From assembly GCA_013359265.1 (NCBI GenBank), contig JABWCD010000013.1, forward strand, positions 62,001 to 126,000: DNA of 64,000 nt. The letters run 5' to 3'. The notes under the pieces are model-generated. The model had not been told where the DNA came from. It was given only the letters and a program-made list of their open reading frames with translations, and ran no database searches. Made by a program: the position numbers and the translations under genes. The DNA comes from Candidatus Hydrogenedentota bacterium (GTDB lineage Bacteria > Hydrogenedentota > Hydrogenedentia > Hydrogenedentales > SLHB01). This document shows, piece by piece, positions 38,408-47,077 of this stretch (within the stretch, counting starts at the first letter, position 1; each line of letters starts with the position of its first letter).

Positions 38408-38427
38408 CATACATGCAAAATTGTATG
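38408..38427. promoter_or_regulatory. Candidate operator overlapping the aceE -10
   Basis: CATACA (38408-38413) and TGTATG (38422-38427) are perfect 6-bp arms with an 8-base spacer. The repeat covers the predicted aceE -10 box at 38420-38425. Confidence 0.4.
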
Positions 38428-38449
38428 CGATTGGCGGCGGAAGTATCAA
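38420..38449 (-). promoter_or_regulatory. Sigma-70-like promoter of the aceE-aceF-lpd operon
   Basis: On the minus strand, TTGATA (38449-38444) and TACAAT (38425-38420) are 18 bases apart, both one base off consensus. Transcription would begin near 38413. Confidence 0.6.
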
Positions 38450-38521
38450 GAAATGGCGCGTCACAACAACCTAACGAGCGGTAGACAACGGCGTTGGCTA
38501 GGCGCGCCGCGCGCGGATGCG

Positions 38522-39037
38522 CTACCGCTTTTTGGGATACCGCTTGTCGAGGACCGCGTTCCAGTCGTCAAGATAGGTCTGTGTCTTTGCAAACAGCGAC
38601 GTGGTGTCCCCCGAGATTTCGATGGACTCGATTCGGTCGTTTTGCGCAATGCTGTTCACGACCGCCTGGTCTTCCTTCGCCACCACCGCGCCAAACACGG
38701 TGTGCTTGCCGTCGAGCCAGTCGGTGGGCACGTGCGTGATAAAGAACTGGCTGCCGTTCGTGCGCGGCCCCGCGTTCGCCATCGAAAGAATTCCCGGGCG
38801 ATCGTGTTTCAACGCGGGCGTGCATTCGTCCTGAAACTTGTATCCCGGCCCGCCGGTGCCGGTACCCTGCGGGCAGCCGCCTTGGATCATGAAGTTCGCG
38901 ATGACACGGTGAAACGTCAGCCCGTCGTAGTATCCGCGCTGCGCGAGATTGACGAAATTCGCAACGGTGATCGGCGCCTGCTCCGCGAAGAGGTCCAGGC
39001 GAATAGTGCCCTTATTTGTACGAATGTTTGCTTGCAT
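38522..39037 (-). CDS. Cyclophilin-type peptidyl-prolyl isomerase
   Basis: A 171-residue cytoplasmic cyclophilin (no signal peptide). The core motifs are [30 protein letters not shown], which begins the active site (R in FHRV, then MIQGG), and [23 protein letters not shown], with the binding residues in QFFIT and HTVFG. It catalyses proline isomerisation in protein folding. GGAGGG lies about 12 bases before the ATG. It has its own upstream gap of 78 bases from the GGDEF gene, so it may be transcribed alone or with that unit. Confidence 0.93.
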   Translation of the reverse strand: MQANIRTNKGTIRLDLFAEQAPITVANFVNLAQRGYYDGLTFHRVIANFMIQGGCPQGTGTGGPGYKFQDECTPALKHDRPGILSMANAGPRTNGSQFFITHVPTDWLDGKHTVFGAVVAKEDQAVVNSIAQNDRIESIEISGDTTSLFAKTQTYLDDWNAVLDKRYPKKR

Positions 39038-39115
39038 GGTGATGAAATACCCTCCGGCTCGGCAGTGTAACAGAATCGGGACGTCGATTGTCCGGGGGAA
39101 CTGACCGCTCTCCGG

Positions 39116-40036
39116 TTAGGTGCGCGGCACCATGTCCGGCCGCCAGCCAATCACCTGGGCTTTGCCCTGGCGTTTCGCCGTGTACATCGCCTGGTCGGCT
39201 TTTTCGACGAGTGTGGCGAAATCGGCGCCGTCGCGCGGCGCCTCGGCCACGCCCGCACTGAACGTGAGCGGACCGTTGAGTTCGTTTTTCGAGAGATTGC
39301 GGAACATGGCCATCATACGTTCGACAATGCGAACGCCCACGGGCTCGGGCGTTTCCGGAAAGTAGAGCACGAATTCTTCACCGCCGTATCGACCGACGAT
39401 GTCGACGCTGCGGATGTCTTTCGTCAACGCGGACGCAAGGTGCAACAGTGCGCGATCGCCCGCCGCATGCCCGAACTGATCGTTGACCTGTTTGAACCCG
39501 TCGATGTCGAGGAAGACCAGCGAGCCGTGCGAGGGGTAACGTTTGATGCGGGCGAGTTCACGCTGCACATCGCGCTCCAACGTTTGACGGTTCAGCAGTC
39601 CCGTAAGCGTGTCCAGGCGCGCGACGCGCGAGAAATTCTCGCGGCGGCGCATAATGGCGTTGATGCGCGCAACCAGCACCTGCGGATCGAACGGTTTCGT
39701 CACGTATTCGTCCGCTCCGGTGGACAATCCGCGAATCTGATCCTCGGACGTTCCCTTTGCCGTAAGGAATACGAACGGGATGTCGCGCAAAACGCCGTCC
39801 TGAAGAATCCGTTCGCGCATGACGAACCCATCCATATCGCGCATCATGACGTCGGAAACAATGAGATCGACCATGACAATCTCAAGCTTCCTCAGGGCTT
39901 CGGGACCGCTGGCGGCGGTGAACACCTGGAAACCGGCGGACGAAAGGGTGTACGAAAGCAGCTCTGCGGTATGCGGATCATCTTCGACCACCAGCACGGC
40001 ATAGTGCCGCGGTTCGTCCGGCAAGTCGGTGCTCAT
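39116..40036 (-). CDS. REC-GGDEF response regulator (diguanylate cyclase)
   Basis: A 306-residue protein. A receiver domain has the acidic pair ED (VVEDDPHT) and phosphoacceptor D62 (DLIVSDVMMRD), with conserved K in VTKPFDP. A diguanylate cyclase domain follows, with the active site GGEEF (RYGGEEFVLYF) and, five residues before it, the RSVD inhibitory I-site (RxxD). It should make cyclic di-GMP under phosphorylation control with product feedback. It lies 9 bases after the histidine kinase gene on the same strand, so the two are likely a pair. Confidence 0.92.
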   Translation of the reverse strand: MSTDLPDEPRHYAVLVVEDDPHTAELLSYTLSSAGFQVFTAASGPEALRKLEIVMVDLIVSDVMMRDMDGFVMRERILQDGVLRDIPFVFLTAKGTSEDQIRGLSTGADEYVTKPFDPQVLVARINAIMRRRENFSRVARLDTLTGLLNRQTLERDVQRELARIKRYPSHGSLVFLDIDGFKQVNDQFGHAAGDRALLHLASALTKDIRSVDIVGRYGGEEFVLYFPETPEPVGVRIVERMMAMFRNLSKNELNGPLTFSAGVAEAPRDGADFATLVEKADQAMYTAKRQGKAQVIGWRPDMVPRT

Positions 40037-40045
40037 CCTCGTCCC

Positions 40046-41881
40046 CTATGACCCAGTTCCGCCGCTGTCGGGCCCGCCAATGGGCAAGCGGACGGTAAAC
40101 GTCGCGCCGCTCCCCGGTTTGCTTTCGACGCTGACCGTGCCGCCATGCAGTGTAACCATTTCGCGCACGAGGAACAATCCGAGGCCGGCGCCGGGGGCCT
40201 TTTCGCTGCCACCGCGGACCTGATAGAACCGCTCGAAGATGCGCTCCGCGTGTTCGGCCGGGATGCCCGGCCCGGTGTCCGCGACGCGAATCACGACATG
40301 GTCCCCTTCTTTTGAAGCCGACAACGAAATCTTGCCCTTTTCCGGCGTGAACTTGGTTGCGTTTTCGAGCAAATTGCAGACAATCGTATACACCCGTTTC
40401 GCGTCCGCCCTGATCGCGGGGAGATCGTCCGGGAAGTTTGAAGTATACGAAATGCGTTTCGCGACCATCGCGGGCTTGAGCGATAACACGATGGTTTCAA
40501 CCAGACGCGCGAGATCGAGCGGCGCAAGGTCGAGCACGGCACGCCCCGATTCGATGCTCCCCATTTCCAGCAGGGACTCGATGAGTTGCATCAGGCGATC
40601 GGTTTCTTCGTCGATGATGGTGAGGAAATGTTCGTGTACGTCCCGGGACATGTCGGGATCGCGCAGAATCGTGCGCACGAATCCCTTGATGGACGTCATC
40701 GGCGTCCTCAGTTCGTGCGAGACGGCAGACACGAAATCGGTCTTCATCTGATCGATCTCGCGCTCCTTCGTCACGTCGTGGAGAATCGTAACGAAGCAGT
40801 CTTCCCCCTGCACCAACTCGGGGATGCGTGCACGGGAGACCGACAGCGTGCGGACGGGCGGGTCCCCCACGCGCAAATCGAGCTTGGCAAAATCTTCCCC
40901 GTCGCTTCCCCGTTCGCGCCACGCGGCGCAAAAATCACGGTCGGTGAGCAAGGACAGGAAGTCCTTGGCAATTGGTTCGCGCCTGGGAAGGCCGAGCAAG
41001 TCGATGGCCGCGGCGTTCATCATAAGAACGATGTCGTTTGTGTCGGAAACGACAACGCCCTCGCCCATGCCGCGCAGGATTGTTTCGAGGCGGTTACGCT
41101 CCTGCGCCAGAATGATAGCCTTGCGGCGGTTATCGGCCTCGAACTCGCGCCGCTCGATGCTCTCCCCCAACGTCCGCGCCACGGCGTCGAGCAGTTTGCG
41201 CTCCGCGGCGAGGAACGGGCCGTGTTCGCGCGAGCCCGGCACTTCGCGCACGTAGAACACCTGCACCATGCCGCGCGCGCGATTGTTGACGACCACCGCG
41301 GCGGACTGTCCCCACCGCGTCTCCTCGAACTGCTGGCTCACGTATTCGCGGCCATCCAACAAGATTCGTGCGCGCGCCCAATCCGGGTGCCGCCACGCCG
41401 GCGGAATCAGGCGCACAAGCTCTTCGCATATTTCCTCGATGGTGTCCCGCGTGCGAAGCAGTTCGGCCAGCCCGTAGATACAGGACAACTCCTTCAGTTG
41501 CTGCTGGTATGACAGGAGCAGTTGTTGGGCTTGGCCTCCGGACTCACCTGATGCCTCGTCGAGAGCGCGCGAAGTTCCGCTTGAAACGCAATACACCTGT
41601 AGCACGCGATCCGCGGGATATCCAACAATCGTTAGATGCGCCGCGCCTGGACCCGCGGTCGCCGTCAACTCGGTTTCCACGCCGTTCTCGATAATCTCGG
41701 CAAGCGAAATCGTTTTCAGCTCGGGTATAAGCGAGACGGCGCGGCGGCGGCGATGTCCGCTGAGGCCAAACCGTGCCGCGGCGGCGGCATTGTGGTCGCA
41801 GATAATGCCGCTCTCGTCGACGCGCAATATCGGTATCGGGCTGTGTTGATCAATCGGCGGAAGCGAACGGCGTTTCGTCAT
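40046..41881 (-). CDS. Sensor histidine kinase with PAS and GAF-like domains
   Basis: ATG 41881 is used (GGA about 7 bases upstream); the frame is open to 41914. A short PAS-like N-terminus (RVDESGIICDHNAAAAARFG) is followed by a GAF-like region, a second PAS (ILRGMGEGVVVSDTNDIVLMMN), the dimerisation domain with phosphorylatable H389 (AVSHELRTPMTSIKGF) and the ATP-binding domain (NLLENATKF, VADTGPGIP, GAGLGLFLV). No membrane segments are seen, so it is cytoplasmic and senses an internal signal. It is the first gene of a unit with the REC-GGDEF gene, 9 bases downstream. Confidence 0.9.
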   Translation of the reverse strand: MTKRRSLPPIDQHSPIPILRVDESGIICDHNAAAAARFGLSGHRRRRAVSLIPELKTISLAEIIENGVETELTATAGPGAAHLTIVGYPADRVLQVYCVSSGTSRALDEASGESGGQAQQLLLSYQQQLKELSCIYGLAELLRTRDTIEEICEELVRLIPPAWRHPDWARARILLDGREYVSQQFEETRWGQSAAVVVNNRARGMVQVFYVREVPGSREHGPFLAAERKLLDAVARTLGESIERREFEADNRRKAIILAQERNRLETILRGMGEGVVVSDTNDIVLMMNAAAIDLLGLPRREPIAKDFLSLLTDRDFCAAWRERGSDGEDFAKLDLRVGDPPVRTLSVSRARIPELVQGEDCFVTILHDVTKEREIDQMKTDFVSAVSHELRTPMTSIKGFVRTILRDPDMSRDVHEHFLTIIDEETDRLMQLIESLLEMGSIESGRAVLDLAPLDLARLVETIVLSLKPAMVAKRISYTSNFPDDLPAIRADAKRVYTIVCNLLENATKFTPEKGKISLSASKEGDHVVIRVADTGPGIPAEHAERIFERFYQVRGGSEKAPGAGLGLFLVREMVTLHGGTVSVESKPGSGATFTVRLPIGGPDSGGTGS

Positions 41882-41983
41882 GACAATTCCGTGTGAACCC
41901 CTCAGATGCCACACTGTACCCTAATCCGGGGAGCGAGATAAACGAAGTATGCATGGTCCCGGCTTGACCAAGGAGTTTTCGAT

Positions 41984-42373
41984 ATGGCGCTTGCATGGAG
42001 CCGCTACACAGCACTGGTATTCGCGATAGGTCTCGCGATCGGCGAGGCCGTAATCAACTGGGGCCATTGGCAATGGTGGCCCCTCTGGGTCGTGGATTAC
42101 GGAATCGTGGTCTGGCTGCTCTACGGATTCGTGGCATCGCGTGACCCGCGCCGGGCCCACGCGCTAACCACGGCGTGGGCATTCGCATTCGGAGTGTTCT
42201 ACATTGCGCTATTCGCGACGCTCGACGGCATTCGCAGGGGCGACGCAGCGTTTGGCAAAAGCCCAGTCATCTTGGTTCTCATGGCAATCATGACGATTCT
42301 TGCCGCGCTTGGCGTCGCGACCGGATCGTTCGCGCACCGCAAGGCACTCGCGCCGGGCGCGTCATCGGAGTGA
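41984..42373 (+). CDS. Small membrane protein, hypothetical
   Basis: A 129-residue protein with four hydrophobic helices (about residues 8-26, 32-50, 63-82 and 93-113). The tryptophan-rich INWGHWQWWPLWVVDYGIVVW segment is distinctive. It has a strong ribosome site (AAGGAG 8 bases before ATG 41984). No family was recognised. It is divergent from the histidine kinase and followed 33 bases later by the sialidase gene, but no functional tie is evident. Confidence 0.65.
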   Translation: MALAWSRYTALVFAIGLAIGEAVINWGHWQWWPLWVVDYGIVVWLLYGFVASRDPRRAHALTTAWAFAFGVFYIALFATLDGIRRGDAAFGKSPVILVLMAIMTILAALGVATGSFAHRKALAPGASSE

Positions 42374-42406
42374 GTTCTGCAATGTCATCATGCTAATCTT
42401 CGCCGC

Positions 42407-43546
42407 ATGAGTACGCGTGCCTTTTCCCGCTTCGAACGTTGCCTCACCCTGCTGCTCGCAGTGGCTGTGATTACTCTTCCCGCTGCACATGCCGGCGGCC
42501 CCAAACACGAACCTGTCCAAGTCACCGTTTTCGTCGCAGGCGATGCAGGGTACGACACGTACCGCATTCCCGCCGTAGTCACAACTGCGAATGGTACGGT
42601 GCTCGCCTTCTGCGAGGGGCGTAGGAACAGCGCGAGCGATTACGGCGATATCGACATTGTACTGAAACGGAGCAATGACAAAGGAGCGACATGGTCGCAA
42701 CACCAGGTCATCGTTGACGACGGCACAATGTCCTGCAACAACCCGGCCCCAATTGTCGATCTAAGGAGCAACACGGTCATCTTGGTCTTTACGAAACATC
42801 CGGGCGACGACCGGGAGGACGAAATCCTCGACGGCAGCGCGGCGCCATGCACCGTATGGACAATGAAAAGCGTAGACGACGGGAACACGTGGACAACGCC
42901 GCGCGAGATCACGCAACAAGTTAGCAAACCCGAATGGCGGTGGTATGCGACAGGCCCATGTCACGGGATTCGAACGCAACGCAATGGGCGCATCGTCGTG
43001 CCCTGCAACCATTCGCTGGCGCCAAACCCTTCAACGTGGTATTCGCACGCGATCGCGAGCGACGACATGGGCGAGACGTGGACGTTGCTTGGCGCAGCCG
43101 GACCGCACTGCAACGAATCCACACTGCTCGAACTTCCCGATGGCGGCCTCTACCTCAACATGAGGAGCTATCATGGAAAGAACCGCAGGCACATTTCGCG
43201 CAGCGCCGACGGTGGCGTTACCTGGAGCGAACCCGAACCGGACAGCGCGTTAGTAGAGCCGGTGTGTCAGGCGGGTTGCCTTCGTCTCGACCTCGAAGGC
43301 GGAAAGCCGCGGTTCCTGTTCAGCAACCCGGCCAGCACGAAACGCGAGCGCATGACCGTGCGCGTGAGCCAGGACGCGTGCGAGACATGGTCAAAAGGGA
43401 GGGTGCTGCACGAAGGCCCTTCAGCCTATTCCGATCTCTCGGAACTCAGCGACGGCACTATTGGATGTCTGTACGAGCGCGGCAAGAAGGGCCCATACGA
43501 AAGCGTCTACTTCGCTCGGTTCTCGCTGGGCTGGCTCGACCGTTGA
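42407..43546 (+). CDS. Secreted exo-alpha-sialidase (neuraminidase)
   Basis: A 379-residue GH33-type sialidase that removes terminal sialic acids. A signal peptide covers about residues 1-29. The arginine-containing motif is YRIPAVV, followed by the catalytic acid region EGRRNSASDYGDIDIVLKRS. Asp boxes (S-x-D-x-G-x-T-W) include SNDKGATWS, SVDDGNTWT, SDDMGETWT and SADGGVTWS, with a degenerate SQDACETWS. The tyrosine/glutamate nucleophile region is AYSDLSELSDGTIGCLYERG. The catalytic set looks complete. The neighbour is a DUF4091-containing glycosidase-like protein 78 bases downstream. Confidence 0.92.
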   Translation: MSTRAFSRFERCLTLLLAVAVITLPAAHAGGPKHEPVQVTVFVAGDAGYDTYRIPAVVTTANGTVLAFCEGRRNSASDYGDIDIVLKRSNDKGATWSQHQVIVDDGTMSCNNPAPIVDLRSNTVILVFTKHPGDDREDEILDGSAAPCTVWTMKSVDDGNTWTTPREITQQVSKPEWRWYATGPCHGIRTQRNGRIVVPCNHSLAPNPSTWYSHAIASDDMGETWTLLGAAGPHCNESTLLELPDGGLYLNMRSYHGKNRRHISRSADGGVTWSEPEPDSALVEPVCQAGCLRLDLEGGKPRFLFSNPASTKRERMTVRVSQDACETWSKGRVLHEGPSAYSDLSELSDGTIGCLYERGKKGPYESVYFARFSLGWLDR

Positions 43547-43624
43547 TCTTGCCGCGCACCGGCGGGTAGGGTGACACAATCATCGATACCGATACCTCCA
43601 AACCGTGCGACTGGGAGTTGTTCC

Positions 43625-46600
43625 GTGCGAATTGCTGCAACACTTGCCGCGTCGTTTCTGTGCCTATGCGGTTTAGCGCAAGAACTCGAATGGACGTTTC
43701 CTCTTGACGCGCCCGGTTCCGCGCCGACACTGTATCCAAACGAAGCTGGGCCGACCGGCATCGCCGTGGTCGCTGGCAGACTCGTTGCGCTGCTCGACGG
43801 CCGTGGCGCGCCAAAATGGACGGCGGACCTTGCGGACGATCTCGCGGGGCCTGCGACCGTCGCGGATATCGACCGCGACGGGGAGTCCGAACTGCTCGTC
43901 ATGTCTGTCAATGGGAAGCTCATCTGTCTAACCGCTACGGGACAACCACTGTGGGAGCGCGACTTCAATACGCCCACCGGCGGTTTCAAGAATGTGGTCG
44001 CGGCGGACCTAGTGGCCGCGCCGGGCATGGAACTCGTCATCGGGTTTGACGATGGCTGGCTCAATTGCGTTGGCGCGAAAGGCGACGTGCTGTGGCGCTT
44101 CTTCGGCGATAGAGGCCGCGTCGGCGGAATCGCGGCAGCGGACGTGGACGCAGACGGCGCCCCCGAAATCGTGTACGGGACGGACAACGGACACGTGTAT
44201 TGTCTCACCGGCGATGGGCGCGTCGAGTGGCGTTACGACGAACTCGCGCCCTACGGACGTTCCGGACCAAACATTGCCGACGCGAATGCCGACGGAAAGC
44301 CGGAGGTTTACATCACTCGCAGCAATGTCGGGAACGCGACCTGCATTATGGCGCTTGACGCGGCGACCGGAGCATTCCTATGGCGCTCCAAGGATATTCA
44401 GCAGGGCTATGTCTCAAACGCCATCGTCGATCTCGATGGCGACGGCAAGTCGGAGATACTTCATGGAGACAAAGGCAACTTTCTTTATTGCGAGAACGCA
44501 GACGGCTCGCGCCGCTGGCAGGTGGAGTTGGGCGGGCGCGGGCTGTTCTGGGCGCCGGCGGTTGGCGACGTAGATGGCGACGGCTCACCGGAGATTGTCG
44601 CGGGAATGCGCGGCACCGACGCGAAGACCGGGGCAACCGTTTTCGTTATTGGCGCGGACGGCGCAATTGAATCGACCATCAAAGCCGGCAGCTCGACGAA
44701 CGCCTCGCCCGCGCTCGCCGACATCGACAGTGATGGCGCTATCGAGCTCATCGTCGTAGCCGAAGGCCCGAAGAACGAAGTCCAATGCTACAGTTGGGGA
44801 AAGTCCGGTGCGATCGGATGGCCATCGATCCGCGGGAAGTCCGCGATGACCGCGAATTCGAGCGTTCCGCTGGGCGCGCCGTCGGACGTGCCTTTGCGAA
44901 CTCCGCAAGACCGCCGGGCCCGCGAAGAGCGCAGCGTCGTGTGGGGAGACAATACGTGGCACGTCGATCTGCCGTTCCCCGCGTCATCGTCGACCTTTAT
45001 TGAAATTGCCGTTCAGGCGGAAGGCCAGCCACACACTACGCGCGTCTACGACATCAAGCCCGGACAAACCGCGGTGGATTTACGCTGGTCGTACGCACAC
45101 GGTGAGCGGGCGCTCGTCGATGTACGCCACTTCGACAGGGACCAGTCGCGGTTCATCATCACGGCGAACGTAATACCCGGACCCGTTGATGCGTGTGGTT
45201 TGCAGGAACTCGCTAAGGAAGCCGACCGTGTTTCGCAGGCGCGCATAGGCGCGAGACTGGACGCACTCCTCGTGTCGGCCAAGCTGGCAAGCCTTCGGAC
45301 GGAAGCCGATGCGGTACGGCAACGTGCCGGTGCGCGCGCGCCATACGACGAACTTGCTGACGCCGCGACGGCGCTCCGCCGCAGCGCCGAAGCGTTGCGC
45401 TCAACCATCGCGGCATTTGACGCACTCGGTCCGGACAATCCCGCCACGTTCACTTGCTCGATAGACGAGAACCCGTGGGACACGTTTGACCATACAACGC
45501 CCACGCCGCCACACGCCGAATCCGAGGTCCTTCGCATTACAGCGTATCAGGACGAGTTCGAGGACGCCGCCTTGTCCCTGTTCAACCTGACATCAGAATC
45601 GTTGGATGTGCGCTGCCAATTCTTTGAACCCGCAACATCGCAGGGCCGTCCGCCCGGGGACCCGAAGGAGACCCGCGCCGTTACGTTGCGGCGCGCGTTG
45701 CCTATCCGAACGGCCTCCGGCGATCGCGTATGGGATGCCTTGCCGGAACTGGACCATTCGCGCTCCTTGACCATTCCCGGTGGCGAAGGCCGCCAACTTT
45801 GGCTGACGCTCAACACGCACGGCATGCAGCCGGGCACGCAGACCTTCACGCTATATCTCTCGACCCTGGGCACAGAACCGTTCACGCGGCAGGTGCCCAT
45901 CGAATTCACGGTTTGGCCCGTCGCGTTGCCCGGCACGGTGTATCGAAAGATGAATTGGAGCAACTTCAATTTCTCGGACGCCTCCGATCAAGCCATACGC
46001 GACATGATCGATCATGGCATCAACACAATCTATGGCCCCGGACTCCCCACCATTCCCGTCAACGCGGCCGGCGAACTCGCAGGGGAAATTGATTGGAGTG
46101 CATTCGATGCGGTCATGTCGCGCATTCCGAAGCATTTCTTTCTCATGTGGGGAAGTCCGGCCCCGTTGAAGTGGCCGGGCGATGTACCGGCTGTGGACAG
46201 CGAAACACACATCGCCGGCATACGAACTGCAATCCACGAAATGAACAGGCATCTCGATCCGTTGGGCTTTGGGTATGACCAGTGGGCCTTCTACCCGATG
46301 GACGAGCCGTGGAACACAGGCTTCACCGGCATCCCCGAACTCAAGGCCTTTTGCAGTCGCGTGAAAAAGGCCGAGCCATCGGCGCAGATTTACGCCGATC
46401 CGGCGGGCAGCACGCGCATCGAGTATGTGTCCGAGTTCAAAGGGCTAATTGACGTCTGGCAGCCGGAGATGAATATCCTCAAACGCGACCCGGCGCTCGT
46501 GAAGTGGTTCCAGGAAAACTCGAAACACTTCTGGGCTTACGAGGCCACCGGGCCAGGCAAAGAAATGTTACCGCTCGGCTACTACCGGGCGTACGCGTGG

Positions 46601-47011
46601 TTGGCATGGTCGTTGGGCACCGAGGGCGCGGGGTATTGGGTGTACCGCGGAGAAGACACATGGTGGCCGGTGGGCGGCGGCGACTGGTCCGCGGTCTACC
46701 AGTCGAACGAATTCGTCGTCCCTTCGCGGCGCTTCCAAGCGGACCGCGACGGCGTCGAAGATTACCGCGCGCTGTACCTCTTGCGCGAAGAAGCCAAGAA
46801 AGCACGCGCGGCTGGGCGGAACGCGGAAGCAATCAAGGCGGAAACACTCATTGACGAAGCGGTATCGAAAGTAGTCGGTTGGCAAATCGGCGCTATCGAC
46901 GAGATCACACGCTTCACCCGCGACTACGAACTCGACTATGGATTGCTCCTGGACTACCGTGAGCGAATCGCGGAGTTGATCGTGCAAATGCGAAGTGCGT
47001 CGTCCGGTTAG
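43625..47011 (+). CDS. Secreted beta-propeller protein with C-terminal DUF4091
   Basis: GTG 43625 is chosen (GGGAG 7 bases upstream), giving a signal peptide of about 18 residues. Residues to about 400 hold at least six FG-GAP/VCBS-like blades with calcium-binding patterns, for example VADIDRDGESELLV, AADVDADGAPEIVY, VDLDGDGKSEILHG and VGDVDGDGSPEIVA. After a helical linker and a beta-sandwich, a TIM-barrel-like part follows with MDEPW (FYPMDEPWNTGF) and a C-terminal DUF4091 (WLAWSLGTEGAGYWVYRGED, then DGVEDYRALYLLREEA). DUF4091 proteins are related to glycoside hydrolases such as GH123. It is followed by a sugar-isomerase-like gene. Confidence 0.78.
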   Translation: MRIAATLAASFLCLCGLAQELEWTFPLDAPGSAPTLYPNEAGPTGIAVVAGRLVALLDGRGAPKWTADLADDLAGPATVADIDRDGESELLVMSVNGKLICLTATGQPLWERDFNTPTGGFKNVVAADLVAAPGMELVIGFDDGWLNCVGAKGDVLWRFFGDRGRVGGIAAADVDADGAPEIVYGTDNGHVYCLTGDGRVEWRYDELAPYGRSGPNIADANADGKPEVYITRSNVGNATCIMALDAATGAFLWRSKDIQQGYVSNAIVDLDGDGKSEILHGDKGNFLYCENADGSRRWQVELGGRGLFWAPAVGDVDGDGSPEIVAGMRGTDAKTGATVFVIGADGAIESTIKAGSSTNASPALADIDSDGAIELIVVAEGPKNEVQCYSWGKSGAIGWPSIRGKSAMTANSSVPLGAPSDVPLRTPQDRRAREERSVVWGDNTWHVDLPFPASSSTFIEIAVQAEGQPHTTRVYDIKPGQTAVDLRWSYAHGERALVDVRHFDRDQSRFIITANVIPGPVDACGLQELAKEADRVSQARIGARLDALLVSAKLASLRTEADAVRQRAGARAPYDELADAATALRRSAEALRSTIAAFDALGPDNPATFTCSIDENPWDTFDHTTPTPPHAESEVLRITAYQDEFEDAALSLFNLTSESLDVRCQFFEPATSQGRPPGDPKETRAVTLRRALPIRTASGDRVWDALPELDHSRSLTIPGGEGRQLWLTLNTHGMQPGTQTFTLYLSTLGTEPFTRQVPIEFTVWPVALPGTVYRKMNWSNFNFSDASDQAIRDMIDHGINTIYGPGLPTIPVNAAGELAGEIDWSAFDAVMSRIPKHFFLMWGSPAPLKWPGDVPAVDSETHIAGIRTAIHEMNRHLDPLGFGYDQWAFYPMDEPWNTGFTGIPELKAFCSRVKKAEPSAQIYADPAGSTRIEYVSEFKGLIDVWQPEMNILKRDPALVKWFQENSKHFWAYEATGPGKEMLPLGYYRAYAWLAWSLGTEGAGYWVYRGEDTWWPVGGGDWSAVYQSNEFVVPSRRFQADRDGVEDYRALYLLREEAKKARAAGRNAEAIKAETLIDEAVSKVVGWQIGAIDEITRFTRDYELDYGLLLDYRERIAELIVQMRSASSG

Positions 47012-47077
47012 GCCGTATTATTCTCATGCGCGTATCGGCACGGGCGATCGCGCGCCACACCACACCGAAGGGGAACC

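Larger units (their letters stand above)
38200..38521 (-). other. Intergenic region with aceE leader
   Basis: This 322-base stretch has no convincing gene. Its upstream part holds the aceE promoter and two inverted repeats (listed separately). The roughly 210-base leader between the predicted transcription start and aceE is GC-rich and may fold, but no known riboswitch pattern was seen. Confidence 0.5.
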
